A stretch of 16,192 bases of DNA from Actinomycetota bacterium (GCA_023380915.1 JAMCSM010000190.1:1-16192), one strand, 5' to 3'; shown: positions 7,965 through 15,179, counted from the stretch's first letter. Notes: generated by a model from the letters alone, not told the origin. Numbers and translations are program-made.

Positions 7965-8915
7965 ATGGTCGGTATTATTGATATGATATTGAGAATTTTT
8001 ATGTATGGCGTACTTCTAACTGGAATATGGTTATTCTTAGGAAGGCAGACGGTAAGTTTTATCAGGCAGCGAAGTAAGAGATATAGATTTGAGAGCAAAC
8101 CTACCGGACAATCAGGTAGTAAGTTTACAGGCCATATTAGACTGCTTATTGTGTTAACCACCGGGAAAAAAGGAAAAGACGTTGTTTTTTATTTTATATT
8201 TTTATCAATATGCTTATTTGCTGCCTCCTTTTCTGTTTTTACAGGACTATTCGGAGTAAATATATTTTTTATTTTAATGTCAACTCTTATTGGCTTTCTT
8301 CCTTATATATACCTCCGGTTTAGACTTAAAAGCGGCCAGCTTTTGGGAAGCTATGAAGCAGAAAATCTACTCGGAGAACTAACCAATATGTATAAGATTT
8401 CAGACTACAGTATGATATCTGCAATAGATAAAACTATAGGCACTATTAAAAACAGTCCTCTTTCAAAGAAGGCACTGTTTATTTTAAGTTTAAAAATAAA
8501 AGACTACCGGAGCAAGGAAGAATTGCAGTCGGCAATAGATTTTTTTGTAGCTATGTTTGGTACTGAATGGGCTCAACTTCTTGGTATGAGTATTTTTGAA
8601 TCTATTTTAAACGGCAGCAATGTTTCAGTTTCCTTAGATGGTATACTTTCAAATCTAAAACAGATAAAGGATTCCATAGAAAAGGACAAGAGGGCAAATT
8701 ATGAGGCGTTTACTATGGTTAAGTTTGTGATTCCTATCATTTACGTTTTATCAGTTTTTATTTGTGTAAAATATTTCGGGCTTACCCTGGGGGAATTTTT
8801 TTACTACCAGTTTTATACGGGACTGGGTATAAAATTTTTTATTACTATTATAGTACTTTCAATAATTAGTTTTTGGTCTATGTACCTCTTGAGTAAGCCT
8901 AAATTTGATTTTTAA
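7965..8915 (+). CDS. tadB: TadB-like inner-membrane platform protein (T2SF family)
   Basis: This 316-residue protein has membrane segments at about 5-27, 73-93, 96-117, 252-270 and 288-309. They enclose a helical cytoplasmic domain at 120-245 (GSYEAENLLGELTNMYKISD onward). This two-pairs-around-a-soluble-domain plan is that of TadB. The helical domain contains the hydrophobic and charged pattern of GspF/TadB proteins, but with no crisp signature motif, so the call leans on topology and context. The start follows the motor ATPase stop by 5 bases with GGGGGAGC upstream. It would form, with the next gene product, the platform on which the CpaF ATPase acts. Confidence 0.75.
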   Translation: MVGIIDMILRIFMYGVLLTGIWLFLGRQTVSFIRQRSKRYRFESKPTGQSGSKFTGHIRLLIVLTTGKKGKDVVFYFIFLSICLFAASFSVFTGLFGVNIFFILMSTLIGFLPYIYLRFRLKSGQLLGSYEAENLLGELTNMYKISDYSMISAIDKTIGTIKNSPLSKKALFILSLKIKDYRSKEELQSAIDFFVAMFGTEWAQLLGMSIFESILNGSNVSVSLDGILSNLKQIKDSIEKDKRANYEAFTMVKFVIPIIYVLSVFICVKYFGLTLGEFFYYQFYTGLGIKFFITIIVLSIISFWSMYLLSKPKFDF

Positions 8916-8927
8916 AAAAGGAGCTAA

Positions 8928-9788
8928 ATGAAGTTTCAAATTATTTATTTTGTATTAATTTCTACTGCTGCCATAGGATCAATTGGATTTTTTATTCGTG
9001 GTACCATGGGTGCATTACCTGCGTGGAAAGGAAGGTTTGGGAGCGGAGGTAATGTAAAAAAGAGTTTGGCTGGACAAGAGTTTCTTTCTTTCGGCGGGGT
9101 AAATATTTCTACTTTTAACTATCGGGTTATACGGTTTAGCTCCTTGGGGATATGGCTGGTTTTGGCAGTACTGCTAAAAATAACAAAAGATCTGCCTTCT
9201 TTTGGACTGCAGCTTTTTTTACTTGCTGCTTTACTTGTAGTTACCACTCCAATATCTAAAATGGGCCGCATAAAACTACCATTTTTATATATCAGTAACT
9301 TCTTTGGTAAAGTCAAAAGGGAAGCAGCAAACAGGGAAATATACCGCACCATTTCCCAGCTTATAAACCTTTTTACAATAAAAGGGGAAAATATTTTAGG
9401 TTCTAATTATATCCTTGGAGAAATTATAAAGGATGTCAAGGTTACTAAACCCGTATACCTTAAAATGCTTTCAATGTGGAATATGAATATGAGGGAAGAA
9501 GCAGCCAATTATTTTGCTAACACAATAGGTACAAAGGAAGCAAGGGACCTAGCCACTATATTTTTAAAACTTGACTTCATAAGTCCCAAAGAACTTAAAG
9601 GCCGGCTTACCAATTACCAGAATAATATAAAAACAGAGGCAATTACAGCAAGGGAAAAGGTAAATGAGAGAAACGGAAACCTTATCTATATGCTGGCCAT
9701 AGCTTCAGCAGTAGTGGTTCTTTTAAATTTTTTAGTAATAGTTTTAACAGAAGTTTTCACTTCTTATAATTTACTATCTTTTAAGTAG
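8928..9788 (+). CDS. tadC: TadC-like inner-membrane platform protein
   Basis: This 286-residue protein has predicted membrane segments at about 4-24, 68-86, 92-110 and 251-274. A soluble helical domain (115-245) contains REAANREIYRTISQLINL and KEARDLATIFLKLDF. Its topology and position directly after the TadB-like gene match TadC. Sequence similarity to the previous protein is low, as is usual for TadB/TadC pairs. AAAAAAGGAG lies just before the ATG, 12 bases after the preceding stop. Membership in the T2SF superfamily is likely; the specific TadC label is based on order and shape. Confidence 0.7.
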   Translation: MKFQIIYFVLISTAAIGSIGFFIRGTMGALPAWKGRFGSGGNVKKSLAGQEFLSFGGVNISTFNYRVIRFSSLGIWLVLAVLLKITKDLPSFGLQLFLLAALLVVTTPISKMGRIKLPFLYISNFFGKVKREAANREIYRTISQLINLFTIKGENILGSNYILGEIIKDVKVTKPVYLKMLSMWNMNMREEAANYFANTIGTKEARDLATIFLKLDFISPKELKGRLTNYQNNIKTEAITAREKVNERNGNLIYMLAIASAVVVLLNFLVIVLTEVFTSYNLLSFK

Positions 9789-9804
9789 AAAGAGAGGGGT
9801 ATCC

Positions 9805-9951
9805 ATGAAGACATTTATTGTAATAATGGCCACAGTAATTTTAGGGATTCTAATCTGGGGCCTAATACTTGGGTCAGGGCCAAATTCCTTATACTCTCAA
9901 GCAACGAGGATTTTAAACTACGGGGTACAGCAGCTGCAAACAATTCCTTAA
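9805..9951 (+). CDS. 48-residue pilin-like small membrane protein
   Basis: This short gene has a good ribosome site (AGAGAGGGG, about 9791-9799) 5-6 bases before an ATG, and the frame runs to TAA at 9949-9951. The product starts MKTFIVIMATVILGILIWGL, a hydrophobic helix of about 20 residues beginning at residue 3. A short polar tail of 26 residues ends in VQQLQTIP. Its size and shape are like small Flp-type pilins, but there is no leader or Gly-type prepilin peptidase site before the helix. The N-terminus matches those of the two following genes (MKxFIV), so the three look like a duplicated family. It is the best candidate for the major filament subunit. Function is inferred from shape and position only. 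Confidence 0.6.
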   Translation: MKTFIVIMATVILGILIWGLILGSGPNSLYSQATRILNYGVQQLQTIP

Positions 9952-9981
9952 AATCCATTTTTATTTAAGGACTGGCCAAAT

Positions 9982-10395
9982 ATGAAAACTTTTATAGTAA
10001 CAATTGCTGCAATAATTTTACTTATGGTATTTCCCATGCAGAATGTACAGGATATAGTAAATTCCCATAAGATAGAAAGGTTTGACGAGATAGTCTATAG
10101 TGCATGCCAGAAGGCAAGAACTGACGGCCGATTTACAGAGTCCAATATCTCCCAGATGAAAGAGAGCATCCTTTCGGAATTTCCGGATGTAAGTGAAGAT
10201 GAAATAATAATAGATGTAACTACTTCCATGAAATATAAAAGATTTGAATTTGATAGTAGAGAGACTATAAATTATAAGATCGGCATACCTATAAAGAAGA
10301 TAGTTAACCTGGGGAAATTTTTGGGAATAAAAGATGAAGATAACAGTTTTAATTATATTATGGAAGGCTATGTTTTAAGTGAGGCTGTTGAGTGA
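9982..10395 (+). CDS. Pilin-like or pseudopilin-like anchored protein 1
   Basis: This 137-residue protein begins MKTFIVTIAAIILLMVF, a hydrophobic helix directly at the N-terminus. A soluble domain of about 115 residues follows, with IERFDEIVYSACQKART early and a strand-rich centre (IIIDVTTSMKYKRFEF). There is no cysteine pair. The layout of an N-terminal helix plus small globular head suits a minor pilin or TadE/TadF-like protein, but no prepilin cleavage motif is visible and no known family is recognised. AAGGA at 9967-9971 precedes the ATG. Its TGA overlaps the GTG of the next gene (GTGA, 10392-10395), implying coupled translation. Confidence 0.65.
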   Translation: MKTFIVTIAAIILLMVFPMQNVQDIVNSHKIERFDEIVYSACQKARTDGRFTESNISQMKESILSEFPDVSEDEIIIDVTTSMKYKRFEFDSRETINYKIGIPIKKIVNLGKFLGIKDEDNSFNYIMEGYVLSEAVE

Positions 10396-10928
10396 AAATC
10401 TTTATAGTAACTGTTGCTATATTTATACTCTATTCTTTTACAATGGTCTTTACGCAGGACTACAGGCAGGCCCAGGTAAACAGTTACAGGTTAAAATATG
10501 TATGCGAGGAGCTTTCGGCTACCGGAGCTTCATTTTTTGATAGAGAGGAGTATTCGGATGGGTATACCATCTTTAAAACCGAGGAAGCCATTATGGCTAT
10601 TAAAGATCAGTTAACCAATCTTCTTTCAATAGACAGCAGCATGACACCTGTAGTAAATTCTTACTGGTCTAAAAATATTGAGTACAAGGTTTATTTTTAT
10701 GATGATTTGGGTATCTGCAAAGTTTATGCTAACGGAAGTCCGGACAGGGAAGAAGCCTTTTCTTATGGTGATTTACATAAAGATGATTGGACTTCATATA
10801 ATGTAGTTATTTCTGATCCTACTGTAGTTGTAACCATTAATGCCGGACCTGGTAGGTTTAGGTTAAAATTTCTAGATTCACTGCCGGATACTATAAGAAG
10901 TTCTTCCCATGAATGGGAAGATAGATGA
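10392..10928 (+). CDS. Pilin-like or pseudopilin-like anchored protein 2
   Basis: This 178-residue protein starts at GTG 10392, inside the end of the preceding gene. The N-terminus MKIFIVTVAIFILYSFTMVF nearly repeats those of the two genes before it. A soluble domain follows with VCEELSATGASFF (about 37-49), an aromatic strand region (KNIEYKVYFYDD) and a C-terminal TVVVTINAGPGRFRLKF. It reads as an anchored extracytoplasmic protein, perhaps a minor filament or tip subunit. No established family is recognised. It is the last gene of the train, and no hairpin terminator is seen after its TGA. Confidence 0.65.
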   Translation: MKIFIVTVAIFILYSFTMVFTQDYRQAQVNSYRLKYVCEELSATGASFFDREEYSDGYTIFKTEEAIMAIKDQLTNLLSIDSSMTPVVNSYWSKNIEYKVYFYDDLGICKVYANGSPDREEAFSYGDLHKDDWTSYNVVISDPTVVVTINAGPGRFRLKFLDSLPDTIRSSSHEWEDR

Positions 10929-11199
10929 GTAGCAATGATTAAAAGTATAAAATATCTTAAGTATACAATATTTGATACAGACTAACTCCAACAACAAATA
11001 CAATATTTCCTGAGCAAATAATGCCGGTTTTTATACATTTTTCAGCTTAAGTATAGCATTTTTGGGCCTACTATCCAGTTATTTATAATCTTTATTTTTT
11101 CCAGTTGGAATAGAATCTTATAAATGTAAGTTAAAGAAATGATGCTTTTACCACACCGTCTACTCACTATATATTTATAATAGGTAGATAATAAATAGG
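10929..11199. other. Gene-free AT-rich stretch after the Tad-like operon
   Basis: I see no credible reading frame on either strand, no RNA gene and no clear terminator. The motif CTTAAGTATA occurs twice, near 10957 and 11045, with no evident role. A 37-codon open stretch on the minus strand (about 11040-11160) matches nothing I recognise. The region may be the decayed continuation of the element or of older insertions. Confidence 0.4.
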
Positions 11200-11328
11200 T
11201 TCGAGTCTGTGTTTGATTATTCTTGTATTTCTCTTAAGTGAAACACCACTTTGTTTAACTCTTGAATCTATACCTGCAAATGCAACAAGAGCCTTTCCAG
11301 AGTGAAACCTATCGGTATGCCTTTTCTT
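11200..11328 (-). pseudogene. Remnant of an IS110-family transposase C-terminal domain
   Basis: Read on the minus strand, this stretch gives HTDRFHSGKALVAFAGIDS followed by RVKQSG and a Lys/Arg-rich segment (KRNTR). This is the conserved C-terminal block (RFxSxKxLVAFAGIDPxxxQSG...KRG) of IS110/IS116/IS902 transposases. A stop lies immediately upstream in frame (TTA on the plus strand at 11329-11331). No N-terminal DEDD domain is present, and the normal ending (SKRGSPYLRRAL type) is lost. It is a dead fragment, evidence of an older insertion at this junction. The borders of the remnant are approximate. Confidence 0.65.
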
Positions 11329-11425
11329 TTAACTGTAGTATGCAAGGATTTAAATATTCTGGATTTTTTACTTATATATATAGTCCCTTATGGTTTTTAA
11401 AATAATAAAAATATATGAAGTTACC

Positions 11426-11454
11426 CGAAGCCTCATATAAAAATGTACACGAAA
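11426..11454 (+). repeat. Left terminal inverted repeat of the IS
   Basis: Begins CGAAGCCTC and ends ATGTACACGAAA. It is complementary to 12848-12876 with a single mismatch near the outer edge. Confidence 0.85.
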
Positions 11455-11461
11455 TAATATA

Positions 11462-11486
11462 CGATGCCTCAAGTGATAATGTACAC
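11462..11486 (+). repeat. Extra, degenerate copy of the IS end motif
   Basis: Begins CGATGCCTCA and ends ATGTACAC, repeating 11426-11450 in the same orientation 36 bases further in. Five of 25 positions differ. It could be a second transposase-binding site or a trace of a tandem end. Confidence 0.7.
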
Positions 11487-11507
11487 ATGCCAATATCGAA
11501 TATATAA

Positions 11508-12770
11508 CTAATCAATACAATCAAATGAAGACTTAAGTTCTCCAATACCTTCTCTTGAGACCTGCTGTTTTAAAGCATTTAATTTTAGTAACTTATCCTG
11601 CAGGTCTGTAATTTTTCTTTTAAGCTCTGCCGGATTAAGTCCATCATATTGGCGTCTTAGCTTCGCTTTTATTTTATCATCTATCAATGCATGCTCAATA
11701 ACTCTTCTATATGGAGTTTTTGCCTCATCATAATTTTTTTTAGTTTTAGAACCCTGCCTTGTCTTTGAAATACATTTCCTAACCGGAATAAAAAAGTTAA
11801 TGTGTAATCTAAGGTAGCTGTAGAGCTCATTTAAAATATTAAGTTCCTGGCCTGTATCGTAGCGCAGATACCCGACAGCTCTTCTTACCACACAGTAGTT
11901 TCTCTGTTCCACATAGCAGCTGTCATTTTTCTTATATGAGCGGCTTCTTGTAAATGTAATCTTATGATCCCTGCAGTACCTTAAGAAATTGCTGTTGATA
12001 AATTCAGAGCCGTTATCTGAGTCAATGCCAAGCATTTCAAAGGGCAGCCTTGTCCTTACTGTATCGGTAGCTTTTGTCACCCAGAGTTGTGCTTTATTCT
12101 TTATGGCAAAAGGTTCGTCCCAGCATGTTGCAACATCTGTAAAATTAATGCTAAAGCAGAATTCTCCCGAGCCGTTTCCGCCATAATGGCCAACCAGGTC
12201 TGCTTCAAGAAAACCAGGGACAGTATCATTCCAGTCAGAGAATGTCTTTACTGGTATCTGATGTTTAAGCAAGCTGCCTGGCTTGGTAAAGGAGCGACCC
12301 TTGCCGATTCTTAATCTATCCTTGGTTGGCTTTAGGAGTCTGTCAATTGTTGATGCAGATACCTTATGCAGTTTTTGTTTTGTATCACTTTTCATCTCTA
12401 TTTCACCAAAGGTTTCAAGCTTTAATATTATCTCGGGCATAAATGGCGCAAGGCGCTTGCCGTAGGGCATATCAAGTATAGCCCAGATCTTTTTTAAAAC
12501 ACCGGTGACATCATTGCCGTAAAATCTTTTTTTCTCTTTCCTTTTTCTTCTATCTTTTCCAATAACATAACGTATTTTTCTTTTGCCTTTTCCAATACTG
12601 CCAATATATTTTCCATAGTAGAGCCTCAGTACCCTTGAAGTATAGTTTCTGTTATAACTGGTAAGAGCAGTGAATTCATCAAGTATAATCTTTTTTTGTT
12701 TCTTTGTTGCTGTTTTGTATCTTGTTTGAACCTCAGTCGTAATTTCTTTTTTGTGTCTCATATTTAACAT
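11508..12770 (-). CDS. DDE transposase with rve integrase core
   Basis: This 420-residue transposase has an N-terminal helix-turn-helix-like region (EVQTRYKTATKKQKKIILDE, then TSYNRNYTSRVLRL) and a basic linker (60-80). The rve-type catalytic core has Asp191 (FLEADLVGHYGG), Asp252 (GIDSDNGSEFIN) and Glu288 (NDSCYVEQRN). Spacing from second Asp to Glu is 35 residues between, the classical D,D35E pattern. A C-terminal helix (ELKRKITDLQDKLLKLNALK) resembles a short coiled coil. All catalytic residues are present and the frame is intact, so it may be active. The ATG at 12770 has AGGAG (plus-strand CTCCT at 12780-12784) nine bases upstream. Confidence 0.9.
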   Translation of the reverse strand: MLNMRHKKEITTEVQTRYKTATKKQKKIILDEFTALTSYNRNYTSRVLRLYYGKYIGSIGKGKRKIRYVIGKDRRKRKEKKRFYGNDVTGVLKKIWAILDMPYGKRLAPFMPEIILKLETFGEIEMKSDTKQKLHKVSASTIDRLLKPTKDRLRIGKGRSFTKPGSLLKHQIPVKTFSDWNDTVPGFLEADLVGHYGGNGSGEFCFSINFTDVATCWDEPFAIKNKAQLWVTKATDTVRTRLPFEMLGIDSDNGSEFINSNFLRYCRDHKITFTRSRSYKKNDSCYVEQRNYCVVRRAVGYLRYDTGQELNILNELYSYLRLHINFFIPVRKCISKTRQGSKTKKNYDEAKTPYRRVIEHALIDDKIKAKLRRQYDGLNPAELKRKITDLQDKLLKLNALKQQVSREGIGELKSSFDCID

Positions 12771-12814
12771 TTATATTTACTCCTGCTATTTTTAAAGATT
12801 GAATTTTTCTTTAG

Positions 12815-12842
12815 AATATAGTCAGAAGTAAAAATTTGTTAA
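12815..12842 (-). promoter_or_regulatory. Probable promoter of the IS transposase
   Basis: On the minus strand TTAACA (12837-12842) is followed after 16 bases by TATATT (12815-12820), a fair sigma-A-type pair placed about 45 bases before the transposase start. Confidence 0.45.
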
Positions 12843-12847
12843 AATAT

Positions 12848-12876
12848 TTTCGTGTACATTTTTATATGAGGCATCG
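12848..12876 (+). repeat. Right terminal inverted repeat of the IS
   Basis: Begins TTTCGTGTACAT and ends GAGGCATCG. It pairs with 11426-11454 over 29 bases with one mismatch. Confidence 0.85.
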
Positions 12877-12917
12877 ATTCAGTTTTGAGTACTTTTTAAA
12901 TAAAGTAATTCGAGTTA

Positions 12918-12946
12918 TTGACATCATAAAAAAAGTTATATAAAAT
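12918..12946 (+). promoter_or_regulatory. Strong sigma-A-type promoter for the E1/kinase operon
   Basis: A perfect TTGACA (12918-12923) is followed by exactly 17 bases and TAAAAT (12941-12946), one base off TATAAT. It lies 42 bases outside the IS right end, so the promoter does not come from the IS. It points at the E1 alpha gene with a leader of roughly 210 bases. Confidence 0.65.
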
Positions 12947-12950
12947 GAAG

Positions 12951-12972
12951 TAATCGTTAAAGTTAACGTTTA
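12951..12972 (+). promoter_or_regulatory. Palindromic operator overlapping the likely transcription start
   Basis: CGTTAA (12955-12960) and TTAACG (12963-12968) form a perfect inverted repeat around AG. The symmetry extends outward to TAA/TTA at both sides with one mismatch. It begins 4 bases after the -10 box, where a bound repressor would block initiation. The AACGTT-like halves recall LacI-family operators of sugar operons, but no regulator gene is in the window. Confidence 0.5.
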
Positions 12973-13165
12973 TTTATATAAAATTTTTATGTGTTTAATA
13001 GCAAAATTAACAAATATATAGAAACTCTTAAATAAAATATTTTAAAAAATGGAAGCCAATAAAGAAGAATATACTACATTAATAAAATCATCTTTAAATT
13101 AAATTTTTATTATAAAAAAATTATATAAAGAAAATATTAGAAATAATAAGGAAGATTCAATCAAA
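12973..13165. other. Long AT-rich leader before the E1 alpha gene
   Basis: About 190 bases, nearly all A/T, separate the operator from the E1 alpha start. I see no riboswitch-like GC stems. A 17-codon frame (13049-13102) has no ribosome site and is probably chance. AAGGAAG at about 13148 is the ribosome site for the next gene. Confidence 0.4.
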
Positions 13166-14164
13166 ATGCTAAATATTAATAATCATAAAATAGAAGATAA
13201 TTTTTCAAAGTTAAATAATGAAATAAAAATTGAAATGCTTAGAAAGATGTTTGAAATAAGACACTTGGAAAATGCAATAGATGAATTAATAATGGGTGCT
13301 AAAGTTCATGGTTCTGTTCACCTTTGTGTAGGACAGGAAGCAAGTGCAGTTGGAGCTGTATATGCAATTAAAAAAAATGATTATATAACATCAAATCATA
13401 GAGGACATGGTCACTGCATTGCAAAAGGTGCAAGAATGGATTTAATGATTGCAGAAATTTTAGGTAAAAAAACCGGATATTGCAGTGGCAGGGGAGGTTC
13501 TATGCATATAGCTGATGTAAAGTCAGGAAATTTAGGAACAAATGGAATTGTGGGAGGAGGAATTGGTGTAGCTACAGGAGCTGCACTTACATGTAAATTA
13601 AAGAAAAATAATAGAGTTGTTTTATGTTTTTTTGGTGATGGAGCGGCAAACAGAGGTATTTTTCATAGTTCACTAAACATGGCATCCATTTGGAATCTAC
13701 CAATTATATATGTATGTGAAAATAATGTTTATGGATTATCTATGCCTGTAAAAGATGCTTTTAACATAAAAAAAATTTCAGATAGAAAATTCGCATATGG
13801 AATTGATGGATTAACCATAGATGGGAATGATATAACTGAAGTTTTTAATTGCATTAATCATTTTGCTGAAAAATGCAGGAATGGTAAAGGACCATTTTTA
13901 ATTGAGTCTTTGACATATAGATGGAAAGGACATTCAAAAAGTGATGCACAGGTTTATAGAACCAAGGAAGAAGTAAAAAGCTGGATGGAAAGGGATCCTA
14001 TTAAAAAATATAAGGGATTTCTAATAGATAATAGTATTTTAAATGAAAAAGGGATTAATAATTTAGAAAATAATGTAGTAAATGAATTAAAAGAAGCACT
14101 TGAGTTTGCAATCAATAGTCCTTTTCCTGATAAATCTGAAGCGGAAGATAAAATATACGCCTGA
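13166..14164 (+). CDS. acoA: TPP-dependent acetoin/2-oxoacid dehydrogenase E1, alpha subunit
   Basis: This 332-residue subunit would bind thiamine diphosphate and, with the beta subunit, cleave acetoin or decarboxylate a 2-oxoacid, passing the two-carbon unit to lipoyl-E2. HLCVGQEASAVGAV (52-65) is the conserved N-terminal block, and HRGHGHCIAKG (78-88) and GRGGSMHIAD (108-117) follow. The TPP/metal motif runs from GDGAANRG (157-164) to ENN (185-187). YRWKGHSKSDAQVYRTKEEV is the loop that closes over the active site. Length is as expected for AcoA/PdhA. AcoA-type is preferred over PdhA because of the single short form and context, but the substrate cannot be decided from sequence. It is followed 22 bases later by the beta gene. 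GC is visibly lower than in the Tad-like genes. Confidence 0.88.
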   Translation: MLNINNHKIEDNFSKLNNEIKIEMLRKMFEIRHLENAIDELIMGAKVHGSVHLCVGQEASAVGAVYAIKKNDYITSNHRGHGHCIAKGARMDLMIAEILGKKTGYCSGRGGSMHIADVKSGNLGTNGIVGGGIGVATGAALTCKLKKNNRVVLCFFGDGAANRGIFHSSLNMASIWNLPIIYVCENNVYGLSMPVKDAFNIKKISDRKFAYGIDGLTIDGNDITEVFNCINHFAEKCRNGKGPFLIESLTYRWKGHSKSDAQVYRTKEEVKSWMERDPIKKYKGFLIDNSILNEKGINNLENNVVNELKEALEFAINSPFPDKSEAEDKIYA

Positions 14165-14186
14165 ATAATAAAAAGGGGAATTTAAA

Positions 14187-15179
14187 TTGGGAAATAAAAC
14201 ATATATAGAAGCCATTAGGGAAGCAATGCAGCAAATGATGAGGTTGAATAATGACATCTATCTAATGGGTGAAGATGTTGCAGAATATGGAGGAATATTT
14301 GGGGTATCGAAAGGGATGGTAGACGAATTTGGTAAGAATAGAGTTATTAATACTCCAATTTCAGAAGAAGCAATAGTTGGGCTGGGAGTTGGCAGTGCAG
14401 TAACCGGTATGAGACCAATTGTAGAAATTATGTTTATGGATTTTATTACAATTGCTTTAGACGAAATTATTAATCAAGCTGCAAAAATCCATTATATGTT
14501 TTATGGTCAAGCTAATGTGCCATTGGTTGTTAGAACTGTTATTGGAGCAGGTTTGGGTCACGCAGCTCAACACTCTCAAAGTTTAGAAGCACTTGTTACT
14601 CATATTCCAGGGCTTAAGGTTGTTATGCCGTCTACACCCTATGATGCAAAAGGCTTGCTGATTTCAGCAATAAATGATGAAAATCCTGTAATTTTTATAG
14701 AGCATAAATTACTTTACAAAGACAAAAATTTCTTAGAAGAAGTTCCTGAAGAAATATACGAGATTCCTATTGGAAAAGGTGATATCAAAAGAAAAGGAAA
14801 AGATATAAGTATTCTTGCATCTTCATTTATGGTAAGGAAAGCACTTGAAACTTCTATTAAGCTTTATGAAAAAGAAAAAATTGATTGTGAAGTCATTGAT
14901 TTGAGGTCATTAAAACCTATGGACATCGATTTAGTTTTAGAATCAATTAAAAAAACTGGACGACTATTATGTGTTGAAGAAGCATGTGGTTTTGGTGGAT
15001 ATATGGGGGAAGTAGTATCACAAGTAGTTGAAAAAGGGTTTGATTACCTTGATGCACCAATTATCAGAGTAGCCAGTAAAAATTGTCCAATCCCATACAG
15101 CATACCGTTAGAAGAGGAAGTGATTCCAAATACAGACAAAATAAAAGAAGGAGTACTGAGGGTTCTAAATCAGGTATAA
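14187..15179 (+). CDS. acoB: TPP-dependent acetoin/2-oxoacid dehydrogenase E1, beta subunit
   Basis: This 330-residue transketolase-like subunit completes the alpha2beta2 E1. MGEDVAEYGGIFGVSKG (27-43) and NTPISEEAIVGLGVGSA (55-71) are classical E1 beta blocks, with Glu60 the conserved glutamate that activates the TPP ring. GAGLGHAAQHSQSLEA matches the conserved 'GGG...HSQ..E' region. The C-terminal transketolase domain has EVIDLRSLKPMD and LLCVEEACGFGGYM. The start is TTG at 14187 with AAAAGGGG at about 14171-14178. Its partner E2 and E3 genes are not in the window. They may lie beyond the right edge or elsewhere. Confidence 0.9.
   Translation: MGNKTYIEAIREAMQQMMRLNNDIYLMGEDVAEYGGIFGVSKGMVDEFGKNRVINTPISEEAIVGLGVGSAVTGMRPIVEIMFMDFITIALDEIINQAAKIHYMFYGQANVPLVVRTVIGAGLGHAAQHSQSLEALVTHIPGLKVVMPSTPYDAKGLLISAINDENPVIFIEHKLLYKDKNFLEEVPEEIYEIPIGKGDIKRKGKDISILASSFMVRKALETSIKLYEKEKIDCEVIDLRSLKPMDIDLVLESIKKTGRLLCVEEACGFGGYMGEVVSQVVEKGFDYLDAPIIRVASKNCPIPYSIPLEEEVIPNTDKIKEGVLRVLNQV

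Larger units (their letters stand above)
11426..12876 (-). mobile_element. Intact insertion sequence of about 1.45 kb, ISNCY/IS1202-like
   Basis: The element carries a single transposase gene on the minus strand between matching inverted ends. The left end (11426-11454) and right end (12848-12876) pair over 29 bases with one mismatch, and 25 of these (11430-11454 with 12848-12872) are identical. The family label is tentative, drawn from the transposase architecture. I compared the 30-40 bases outside each end and saw no convincing target-site duplication, so the true outer tips could differ by some bases or the flanks may have diverged. It separates the Tad-like operon from the metabolic operon. 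Confidence 0.8.

Noticed and set aside
10929..11000. Terminator after the last pilin-like gene
   Set aside because: No GC-containing hairpin followed by a T run could be found.
11989..12465. Plus-strand frames of 60-75 codons inside the IS
   Set aside because: They are antisense to the intact transposase with all its catalytic motifs and show no ribosome sites or family features.
11390..12900. Target-site duplication around the IS
   Set aside because: TTTTTAAA occurs on both sides, but at unequal distances from the ends and in AT-rich DNA, so it is not credible.
13049..13102. 17-codon leader peptide in the E1 operon leader
   Set aside because: It has no Shine-Dalgarno, no run of regulatory codons and no attenuator-like stems downstream.
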